DNA of 64,000 bases from Parvibaculum sp963696585 (lineage in GTDB: Bacteria > Pseudomonadota > Alphaproteobacteria > Parvibaculales > Parvibaculaceae), in assembly GCA_963696585.1 (NCBI GenBank), contig CAVOKW010000028.1, forward strand, positions 82,964 through 146,963, given 5' to 3'. The notes under the pieces are model-generated. The model had not been told where the DNA came from and ran no database searches. It saw only the letters and a list, made by a program, of their open reading frames with translations. Both the position numbers and the translations under genes were made by a program. Shown here piece by piece: positions 1 to 7,083 of this stretch; positions within the stretch are counted from its first letter, which is position 1; the number at the start of each line of letters is the position of its first letter.

Positions 1-329
1 TCGCCGGCATCGTGCTGACCGTCGGCACCGCGGTGGATGCCAACGTGCTGATTTACGAGCGTATTCGCGAAGAATTGCGAAGCGGCAAGTCACCGATCAC
101 GGCGATTGAAGCTGGCTATAATCGCGCGCTGGCCACCATTCTCGATGCCAATATCACGCATTTCATCTCGGCGGCTGTGCTGTTCCAGCTTGGTTCGGGT
201 CCGGTGCGCGGTTTTGCGGTGACACTTGCCATTGGCGTTGTCACGTCGGTTTTCACGGCGTTTACGGCAAACCGCCTCATTGTTGCGACCTGGGTGCGTT
301 ATGCGCGTCCCAAGACGCTCACCCTTTGA
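1..329 (+). CDS. secD: SecD, C-terminal fragment (cut by window edge)
   Basis: This is the last ~108 residues of the protein-translocase subunit SecD, which works with SecF in the inner membrane to use the proton gradient to help pull exported proteins across through SecYEG. The frame is open from base 3, so the gene begins upstream of the window. It shows the conserved transmembrane segment with the AVDANVLIYERIREEL signature of RND-type SecD proteins, followed by further hydrophobic segments and a short polar tail. secF follows after 16 bases, so the two are co-transcribed. Identification is firm; only the start is missing. Confidence 0.96.
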   Translation, partial: AGIVLTVGTAVDANVLIYERIREELRSGKSPITAIEAGYNRALATILDANITHFISAAVLFQLGSGPVRGFAVTLAIGVVTSVFTAFTANRLIVATWVRYARPKTLTL

Positions 330-345
330 AAGCTGCGGGGTCGTC

Positions 346-1290
346 ATGAATTTTCGTCTCAAGCTCGTTCCCGATCATACGGACTTCAAGTTCGTCAAAT
401 ACCGCCATATCGCTGTTGGTATCTCCGTCGTCATCATGGTCCTTTCGGTGATCTTGATGTTCACCAAGGGTCTCAATTTCGGTATCGACTTCCGTGGCGG
501 CACTGTCATGGAAGTTGCGTCGCAGCAACCCATCGACATTGCCGACATGCGTTCGCGCCTCAACGGTCTCGGACTTGGCGAGGTGCAACTGCAAAAGTTC
601 GGGGGTGACAATAATGTGCTCATCCGTGTGGGGGCGCATGCGACCGAAACGGCCCAGCAAAGCCAGGCCGGCATTGACAAGATCAAGGCTGAACTTGGTT
701 CAGGCATTGAATATCGCCGCATCGAAACGGTTGGACCGCAGGTCAGTGGCGAGTTGGTCTGGTCGGCGACAATGGCTGTCGTTGTCTCGATTGCCCTGAT
801 GTTTGCCTATATCTGGTTCCGGTTTGAGTGGCAGTTCGGTCTGGGTGCGGTGCTGGCGCTGGCCCATGACGTGCTCGCCACGATTGGCGTTTTCTCGCTG
901 ATGCAGTTCGAGTTCAATCTCACAACCATCGCCGCGCTGCTGACCATCGTTGGGTATTCGATGAACGATACGGTCGTGGTGTTCGACCGCATTCGTGAAA
1001 GCCTGCGGAAATACAAGAAGATGGATTTGGGGGAGCTTATTGATCTCTCCATCAATGACACGCTGTCGCGCACCATCATGACCTCGGTGACAACGCTGTT
1101 GGCGCTTTTGGCGCTCTTCATCTTCGGCGGCGAAGTCATCAGCAGCTTCACCTTTGCCATGATCTTCGGCATCCTGATCGGCACTTATTCGTCGATCTTC
1201 GTCGCCGCGCCGGTTCTGATCTGGATTGGCGTCAAACGCGACTGGGGTTCGATTGCGCCCAAAGGTGCCGCGGCCAAAAGCACTTCTTAA
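346..1290 (+). CDS. secF: Protein translocase subunit SecF
   Basis: 314 residues, the usual size for SecF, the partner of SecD in the Sec accessory complex. The ATG at 346 starts a typical SecF N-terminus (MNFRLKLVPDHTDFKF); the frame extends further upstream but only into secD. The first membrane helix is at about residues 20-45, followed by the FGIDFRGGT signature, a periplasmic loop, then five helices including the GYSMNDTVVVFDRIRE signature near residue 205. It is translationally close to secD and to the Mth938-like gene downstream, forming one operon. Confidence 0.97.
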   Translation: MNFRLKLVPDHTDFKFVKYRHIAVGISVVIMVLSVILMFTKGLNFGIDFRGGTVMEVASQQPIDIADMRSRLNGLGLGEVQLQKFGGDNNVLIRVGAHATETAQQSQAGIDKIKAELGSGIEYRRIETVGPQVSGELVWSATMAVVVSIALMFAYIWFRFEWQFGLGAVLALAHDVLATIGVFSLMQFEFNLTTIAALLTIVGYSMNDTVVVFDRIRESLRKYKKMDLGELIDLSINDTLSRTIMTSVTTLLALLALFIFGGEVISSFTFAMIFGILIGTYSSIFVAAPVLIWIGVKRDWGSIAPKGAAAKSTS

Positions 1291-1297
1291 GTGACGC

Positions 1298-1666
1298 ATG
1301 AAACCGCAATTTGACGCCCAGCCCCCCATCGACGCCTATGGCGACAATGGGTTCCGGCTGGGTGGTCAGCGGTTTCTGAGCAGCCTCATCGTGACACCTC
1401 TGGGGCTCTATCCATGGCATGTGCGTAATCTGGCAGAAGCGACCGCCTCGGACTTTGAGCCATTGATCGCCGCGGCGGAGAGTTTCGATATTTTCGTGCT
1501 GGGATGCGGCGCGTCCTATCAACAACTCCCTAAGGAAGTTGTGGACTTTCTCGCGACGCATCGAATCGCACCCGATCTGATGCCCACTTCTGCTGCCTGC
1601 CGGACATATAATTTCCTGCTTTCCGAGGGACGGCGTGTTTCCGCTGCCCTTATTCCTGTGGAATGA
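1298..1666 (+). CDS. Mth938-like domain (DUF498) protein
   Basis: 122 residues, a complete single-domain protein of the Mth938/DUF498 family, related to the human mitochondrial complex I assembly factor NDUFAF3. Visible family features are the central LGCGAS turn and the TSAACRTYNFLLSEGRRV C-terminal stretch. It starts 7 bases after secF, and this secDF-DUF498 order is common in alphaproteobacteria. A role in respiratory complex I assembly is an inference from the eukaryotic relative; the biochemical activity is unknown. The squalene-synthase-fold gene at 2477, a relative of NDUFAF6, is a near neighbour, which fits the same theme. Confidence 0.88.
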   Translation: MKPQFDAQPPIDAYGDNGFRLGGQRFLSSLIVTPLGLYPWHVRNLAEATASDFEPLIAAAESFDIFVLGCGASYQQLPKEVVDFLATHRIAPDLMPTSAACRTYNFLLSEGRRVSAALIPVE

Positions 1667-1802
1667 GAGGTTTTACGATCAGCAGCCTTCACGGGTCTTG
1701 GCATTCGCGCCTGAAAATCCTAGTTTGAGGTCCTTGATCGCATGCCAGAAGCGAGGCGATCCGCGCTCGGCATGACATGAAATTACTCAGGGGGAGTTTC
1801 CT

Positions 1803-2405
1803 ATGGCTGCCATTCTCACATCGCTGCGCAACACGGTGATAGCCGGTTTCGTTCTCGCTGCGGTTCTGCTGCTCATGTATCTGAACTGGGGCGGCGCAAT
1901 TGATCACAATTTCGGTGCATTTGTTTTCCGCTGGCTGCATGTCATCAGCGGCATCATGTGGATCGGCCTGCTCTGGTATTTCAACTTCGTGCAAATCCCG
2001 AACATGCCGAAGATTCCTGATGAGCAGAAGCCTGCCATCAGCAAGGTCATCGCACCGGAAGCCCTGTTCTGGTTCCGCTGGGGCGCCATGTCCACCATCA
2101 TTACGGGTCTGATCCTGGCCACGATGAACGGCTATTTCATGGACGCGCTGACGCTTGGCTGGTGGGAAGATTTTGATGTGCCCAAAGACACGGCCATCGG
2201 TATTGGCATGTGGCTCGGCACGATCATGTGGTTCAATGTCTGGTTTGTGATTTGGCCGAACCAGAAGATCGCACTCGGTATCGTTTCGGCTCCTGCCGAA
2301 GCCAAGCCGGCGGCCGCTCGCACTGCCATGCTGTTCTCGCGCACCAATACGCTGCTTTCGATCCCGATGCTCTTCGCCATGGTTTCGGCGCAGAACATTT
2401 ATTGA
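1803..2405 (+). CDS. PuuD-type urate hydroxylase membrane domain protein
   Basis: 200 residues with about five hydrophobic helices (roughly 12-30, 42-60, 90-112, 135-155, 180-198). It matches the membrane domain of PuuD-family urate hydroxylases (DUF989): conserved histidine and tryptophan residues occur in FRWLHVISGIMWIGLLW and GTIMWFNVWFVIWPNQK. Full-length PuuD proteins carry a C-terminal cytochrome c domain with a CxxCH motif; this protein ends before that and has no CxxCH. It may therefore be a stand-alone membrane domain of different function. RBS-like GGGGGAG lies 6-12 bases upstream. No other purine-catabolism gene is in the window. Confidence 0.75.
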   Translation: MAAILTSLRNTVIAGFVLAAVLLLMYLNWGGAIDHNFGAFVFRWLHVISGIMWIGLLWYFNFVQIPNMPKIPDEQKPAISKVIAPEALFWFRWGAMSTIITGLILATMNGYFMDALTLGWWEDFDVPKDTAIGIGMWLGTIMWFNVWFVIWPNQKIALGIVSAPAEAKPAAARTAMLFSRTNTLLSIPMLFAMVSAQNIY

Positions 2406-2428
2406 TCCTTGAGGATCGATGATCATGA

Positions 2429-2460
2429 CGGGGTCGCCCATGTGGCGGCCCCGTTTTCTT
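2429..2460 (+). terminator. Rho-independent terminator after the PuuD-like gene
   Basis: A 10-bp stem (2429-2438 pairing with 2444-2453, one G-T wobble) with a 5-base loop CATGT is followed by TTTTCTTT. It sits 24 bases after the PuuD-like stop codon and 17 bases before the next start, so it probably separates the two transcription units. Confidence 0.8.
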
Positions 2461-2476
2461 TGAAAGACAAAGCAAG

Positions 2477-3331
2477 ATGACGCGTGAGGGACAAGTCGCG
2501 ATTGAGGGCTGTTATGGGCTGGTCAGACGCGCTGACCATGACCGCTATCTCTCGACCTTGCTGGCGCCTGCGGCCAGACGCGACAGTCTCATGGTGCTTT
2601 ATGCGTTCAATGTCGAAATAGCCCGCGTCAGCGAGGTCGTGAGCGAGCCGATGCTCGGCGAGATCCGGTTGCAATGGTGGCGCGAAGCACTGGAGGCAAT
2701 TGCGAATGGTCAGGCCAGTGGTCATGAAGTGGCGCTGGCAATCGATACGCTGCACCGCGTCTCACCATTTCCCCTGGCCCTATGCCGGCAACTGATTGAT
2801 GCACGGGCGCGTGATCTGAGCGACGAACCCTTCGCTGATATGGAGGCGCTTCAGGACTATGCCGCGGGCACGTCAGGCTCGTTGATGCGGATGGCGGGAC
2901 AACTTCTCAAGGTGCAGGCGCTCGATACCGTCGAAGATCAAATCATCGCTCATGCCGGACTGGCCTATGCCTATACGGGCCTGATGCGCGCCCTGCCATT
3001 TCACGCCTCGCAGGGGCGGATCGATTTGCCGCTCGATCTCATGGGGCGCTGCGATGTTGATCCGCATGATATTTTATCGGGCCGCATGACTCCCGGCTTG
3101 CGACTGGCGCTTGATGAATTGATTGAACGCGCGCATGAGGAACTGGCCCAGGCGCGCGCCAAGACTTTAAGCGGGACGATACTTCCGGCTGTGTTGCCCG
3201 CTTCGCTTTGCGATGCCTATCTCAACATCATCGCCGCGCCAGACTTCGACCCCTTCACCATGCCATGCGAGGTGGCGGGGTTTCGTCGTCAATTGCGATT
3301 GCTGGGGCGGCTCTGGCGCAAGAAAATCTGA
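2477..3331 (+). CDS. Squalene/phytoene synthase-fold protein (NDUFAF6-like)
   Basis: 284 residues with the overall trans-isoprenyl-diphosphate synthase fold signature, for example LMVLYAFNVEIARV near residues 38-51 and RLQWWREAL near 65-73. True squalene and phytoene synthases carry two aspartate-rich DxxxD motifs that bind magnesium-diphosphate; here the first position reads FNVEIARVSE with no aspartates. That pattern is shared with NDUFAF6 (C8orf38), a mitochondrial complex I assembly factor of the same fold, so prenyl-transfer activity is doubtful. Its stop codon abuts the stop of convergent trmFO. ATG 2477 is preceded by the terminator of the previous gene. Confidence 0.8.
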   Translation: MTREGQVAIEGCYGLVRRADHDRYLSTLLAPAARRDSLMVLYAFNVEIARVSEVVSEPMLGEIRLQWWREALEAIANGQASGHEVALAIDTLHRVSPFPLALCRQLIDARARDLSDEPFADMEALQDYAAGTSGSLMRMAGQLLKVQALDTVEDQIIAHAGLAYAYTGLMRALPFHASQGRIDLPLDLMGRCDVDPHDILSGRMTPGLRLALDELIERAHEELAQARAKTLSGTILPAVLPASLCDAYLNIIAAPDFDPFTMPCEVAGFRRQLRLLGRLWRKKI

Positions 3332-4741
3332 CTATTCGGCGGCCTGACGCGCGGGGTCGAGCCATTGCGCCAGATCAGCAAGGGCGCGGGCGCTATGGGC
3401 TTTTTTACGCGATGGCGTTTTCAGCTTGCCGCGCGGCGTGCGGCCATTTTCATCACGTGGCAGGTCCACCGGCGGGAAGAGTCCGAAGTTTACATTCATC
3501 GGCTGGAATGTTTCGGCGTTTGCGTCGCCCGTGATATGCGCCAGCAACGCGCCAAGCGCCGTTGTGCGCGGTGGTGGCACAGCGACTTGACCCTTGCGTT
3601 CGGCAGCCGCGAAACGACCGGCGAGCAAACCCATTGATGCGCTTTCAACATAGCCTTCAACCCCGGTGACCTGCCCGGCAAAGCGCAGACGCGTATCGGC
3701 CTTGAGGCGCATCAGCGGATCAAGCAGGCGCGGACTGTTGAGAAAGGTGTTGCGATGCAGGCCGCCGAGGCGGGCAAACTCGGCATTCTCCAGACCGGGG
3801 ATCATGCGGAAAATGCGGGTCTGCTCGCCATGCTTCAGTTTGGTCTGGAACCCGACCATGTTGTAGAGCGTGCCAAGCGCATTGTCCTGGCGTAGCTGGA
3901 TGATGGCATAGGGCTTTACATCCGGCGCATGGGCATTGGTGAGGCCGACAGGCTTCATCGGCCCGAAGCGCAAGGTCTCCAGACCACGATCCGCCATGAC
4001 TTCGATGGGCAGGCAGCCTTCAAAATATGGCGTGTTCTTTTCCCATTCCCTGAAGTCTGTTTTTTCACCATCAATCAGTGCACGAACAAATGATTCATAC
4101 TGATCGCGGGTCATCGGGCAATTGATATAATCCTTGCCGCTGCCCCCTTCGCCTTCGCCGCCTGTGCCAACCTTGTCGTAACGCGACTGGTACCAGCAGA
4201 TCGACATGTCGATGCTGTCACGATGAACAATGGGCGCAATCGCATCAAAGAAGGCAAGTTCCTCGCCGCCGGTAAAATCGGCAATCGCCTTGCCGAGCGC
4301 TTCCGATGTGAGCGGTCCCGTGGCGATGATGACGTTGTCCCAATCGGCAGGCGGGAGGTCCGCCACTTCGCCGCGCTCGACGGTGACGAGCGGATGCCCG
4401 CTGAGCGCCTTGGTCACATATTGCGAAAAGATGTCGCGATCAACGGCGAGCGCACTGCCTGCCGGAACCTTGGCGACATTGGCGGCCGCCATGATCAGCG
4501 ACCCGGCACGGCGCATCTCCTCATGCAGCAAGCCGACGGCGTTCGTCTCATGATCATCGGAGCGGAAGGAATTGGAGCAGACGAGTTCGGCAAAGCCGTC
4601 TGTCTGATGCGCGTCGGTTTTCACGACGGGCCGCATCTCGTGGAGAATGACGGGCACGCCGGTTTGCGCCAATTGCCAGGCAGCTTCCGACCCTGCCATG
4701 CCGGCGCCCACGATATGGACTGGTTTCATGTCTTTGGTCAT
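3332..4741 (-). CDS. trmFO: FADH2/folate-dependent tRNA (uracil-54) C5-methyltransferase TrmFO
   Basis: 469 residues. TrmFO makes 5-methyluridine at position 54 of tRNA using methylene-tetrahydrofolate and FAD. The N-terminal dinucleotide-binding motif is VHIVGAGMAGSEAAWQLA (GxGxxG); the family stretch HEMRPVVKTDAHQTDGFAELVCSNSFRSD (split here: HEMRP, TDAHQT, AELVCSNSFRS) follows, and QVTGVEGYVESASMG lies near the C-terminus. Start MTKDMKP at 4741 was chosen as the first ATG; MKP (4729) is an alternative. The gene ends at the stop of the squalene-synthase-fold gene. The 139 bases between its start and the phosphatase stop at 4881 hold nothing I recognise. Confidence 0.96.
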   Translation of the reverse strand: MTKDMKPVHIVGAGMAGSEAAWQLAQTGVPVILHEMRPVVKTDAHQTDGFAELVCSNSFRSDDHETNAVGLLHEEMRRAGSLIMAAANVAKVPAGSALAVDRDIFSQYVTKALSGHPLVTVERGEVADLPPADWDNVIIATGPLTSEALGKAIADFTGGEELAFFDAIAPIVHRDSIDMSICWYQSRYDKVGTGGEGEGGSGKDYINCPMTRDQYESFVRALIDGEKTDFREWEKNTPYFEGCLPIEVMADRGLETLRFGPMKPVGLTNAHAPDVKPYAIIQLRQDNALGTLYNMVGFQTKLKHGEQTRIFRMIPGLENAEFARLGGLHRNTFLNSPRLLDPLMRLKADTRLRFAGQVTGVEGYVESASMGLLAGRFAAAERKGQVAVPPPRTTALGALLAHITGDANAETFQPMNVNFGLFPPVDLPRDENGRTPRGKLKTPSRKKAHSARALADLAQWLDPARQAAE

Positions 4742-4880
4742 GGGGCCGGAGATAGCATTTTGTGGCGGTCAGTTCCACAGCTTCGGTTTGCGTCCCGCCC
4801 ATGACCGTTCCTGTCCAAGCGGCCCGGTCTCGCTTTGCCACTCGTCAGAAAAGTCCAGGCTGGGGGCACGGGAAGGCAAG

Positions 4881-7013
4881 TCACTCTGTCGGATCTGTGT
4901 AAGGAAAAGGCGGTGTGCCAACGAAGATTGGCCCCTGAATAACGGGGTCTTCGCCACCTTTCCAGCCGGGAACCCGGAAACGGGCACGTCGCAGGACGGC
5001 TGCCCCTTGCGGGCCGGCATCATGACTGACATCCCCGACATTGACCTGTTCCACGAACATGGCGTCCGCCTGAAGCGTGACGATGGAAAAGCCATTGGCC
5101 TTTGAGTCCATATAGGCAAGGCCGGGACTGGTGGCATCATTGCGGAACATGGCTGCAATCGAGGGCGAGCCGGTATAGGAACGCATCAGGCCCTCGCGCA
5201 GACCATGCACGAGTGTGGCATTGAAGTTTTCAAGTTTGACGCCGTTTTCCTCAAGCGCGACGGCGCGATGGAAAAAGGCACTCTTGCGGGCGCTGCGCGC
5301 CGCGCCTGCATACATGCTGGAGGATGATATGCCTGCGGTCATGAACTCGACGCCGGCAAAGACGGGCTTTTCTGCCGCCGGTGCAACGGGCAGGCGTCCG
5401 GCGGCGAAGGCATGATAATCGCCACTCAGGCTCACCACATTGCCAATGGATTTTCCACGGATATGTGCCATGAGTTCGGCAAGTTCGCCGGGATATCCCT
5501 GCCAGGAATCGGTGCCGACATAGCCATCCTCAAGCCCGGCAAAGGGCAGACGGGAGAAATCCAGACGCATGGATACAGCCGGAACGCTTGATGCCCAGAT
5601 GCGCCATTTCGCTGTCGAGGTTTCGAGCGCCTGCTTGAACCATGCTTTCTGTTTTGCCCCCATATGCGTACCCGCAGGCATGGCGGCACGCGGATTGGGT
5701 ATTTCCTTCCCGGCATGGCTGATGATGGCGGGCGGGTTGCCGCCATTGGCGGTCTTGCCTGCGTCAAGCAGATTGACGATGCGCACGGGTGGCACGGGAG
5801 CGCCCTCTATGAGCTTGCGGACCTCATCGGTGATAACCGGCGGGCTGCGATAGGAGCGCAGATCGGTGATGACGAGATCCATCATCGCGCCCCAGGGGAA
5901 GGCACGATAGATGGTGAGGCTGTCGAGCGCCTTGATATTGTCCGTCCCCTGATAAAGATAATGGTCGTCAGGAACGCCAAGCGGCGCCGTTTCGACTTTC
6001 GTGTCGAGATAGTCGCGCGCTTCATTGGGCAGCGAACCAAAGGCCGAAGCTGTCGAGAGCAAGGCCGGGATGAACTCGAACCACGCCCGGTTGGCGGCGA
6101 GCTTGCGGGGTTGCGCAGGCGCGCCATCGCCAAAATAGGTGTCGCTTGATTGCCAGCAATCGTTTGTGAACTCGTGATCGTCCCATGTGTGGATGAAGGG
6201 GAAGCGGGCGCGGGCCGCCTGAAGGTCCGGGTCTTTCAGATAGGTCTTATAAAGCATGCGGTAATCTGCGAGCGTGACCGCCGCCTGACTGCCTTTTTGC
6301 CACCAGGGATGCGTGCCGTCAGGTTCCCATGGCGTTGAACCATCGGGGAGCTTTGGCAGCGTGCGGACAGGTTTCAGATCAAGGGGCACATCACCCGTGC
6401 GCTCATAGATGAAATCGCCCAGATGCAGCACAAACTCGATCTGGTCTTCGGGCTTGGCCATCATGTCGTCATGCACGAGACGACGATAAGCACCGTAATA
6501 GCCGTTTTCATAATTCTGGCAGGAAACGACGGCAAAGCGTGTTTGGCGCAAGGTGCCGGGGCGGGGCGCTGTGCGTGTGCGACCGGCATAGCTTGATGTG
6601 TCGGCGCCCGCAAAGAAGCGATAATAATACCAGGTGTCGGGCTTCAGGCCGTGAATATAGACCTTCACCGTGTGATCGCTTTGCGGCATGGCGCGCATGG
6701 CGCGTTCGATCACCAATTGCCTGAAGTCCGGATCCTCAGCGAGCTGAACATAGACATCAATCGCGCCCCCGTGCGGTTGCGCGGCAAGGCCCGTCGCCCC
6801 TTCGATTTTTTCAACGCGGGTCCAGAGCAGGATGGCATCGGGCTGCGGATCGCCCGAGGCTAGCCCTTGCGGGAACTGATAGAGGCCCGGCTGGGCACGG
6901 GCCTGCGACAGGCCGGACGCAAAGGGCAGTGGCGCGGCCATCAGCGCATAGCAACCGGTTCCTGCGGCAAAGAGTTTCAGGAACTCGCGGCGGTCAAGGC
7001 GACTGGCAGACAT
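4881..7013 (-). CDS. PhoD-like alkaline phosphatase/phosphodiesterase, Tat-exported
   Basis: About 710 residues. A twin-arginine signal (SRLDRREFLKLFAAG, then a hydrophobic stretch ending near QARAQ) directs folded export to the periplasm. The body is the PhoD family: a fibronectin-like N-domain (TWYYYRFFAGAD), then metallophosphoesterase motifs FAVVSCQNYENGYYGAYR, LHLGDFIYE, THTWDDHEFTND-like (WDDHEFTND) and LSGDYHAF. Metal ligands D, N and H are all present. Start ATG 7013 has GGGGAA 5 bases upstream; an upstream ATG at 7046, preceded by AGGGGGG, is an equally possible start and adds 11 residues. Lies 38-71 bases downstream of uvrA on the same strand. Substrate cannot be told. Confidence 0.9.
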   Translation of the reverse strand: MSASRLDRREFLKLFAAGTGCYALMAAPLPFASGLSQARAQPGLYQFPQGLASGDPQPDAILLWTRVEKIEGATGLAAQPHGGAIDVYVQLAEDPDFRQLVIERAMRAMPQSDHTVKVYIHGLKPDTWYYYRFFAGADTSSYAGRTRTAPRPGTLRQTRFAVVSCQNYENGYYGAYRRLVHDDMMAKPEDQIEFVLHLGDFIYERTGDVPLDLKPVRTLPKLPDGSTPWEPDGTHPWWQKGSQAAVTLADYRMLYKTYLKDPDLQAARARFPFIHTWDDHEFTNDCWQSSDTYFGDGAPAQPRKLAANRAWFEFIPALLSTASAFGSLPNEARDYLDTKVETAPLGVPDDHYLYQGTDNIKALDSLTIYRAFPWGAMMDLVITDLRSYRSPPVITDEVRKLIEGAPVPPVRIVNLLDAGKTANGGNPPAIISHAGKEIPNPRAAMPAGTHMGAKQKAWFKQALETSTAKWRIWASSVPAVSMRLDFSRLPFAGLEDGYVGTDSWQGYPGELAELMAHIRGKSIGNVVSLSGDYHAFAAGRLPVAPAAEKPVFAGVEFMTAGISSSSMYAGAARSARKSAFFHRAVALEENGVKLENFNATLVHGLREGLMRSYTGSPSIAAMFRNDATSPGLAYMDSKANGFSIVTLQADAMFVEQVNVGDVSHDAGPQGAAVLRRARFRVPGWKGGEDPVIQGPIFVGTPPFPYTDPTE

Positions 7014-7083
7014 GAAGGTTCCCCAAGCATTTTCATTAGCGACCATACAGGCCCCCCTGCGAAGGGAAAATGTCGGTTTGTGC

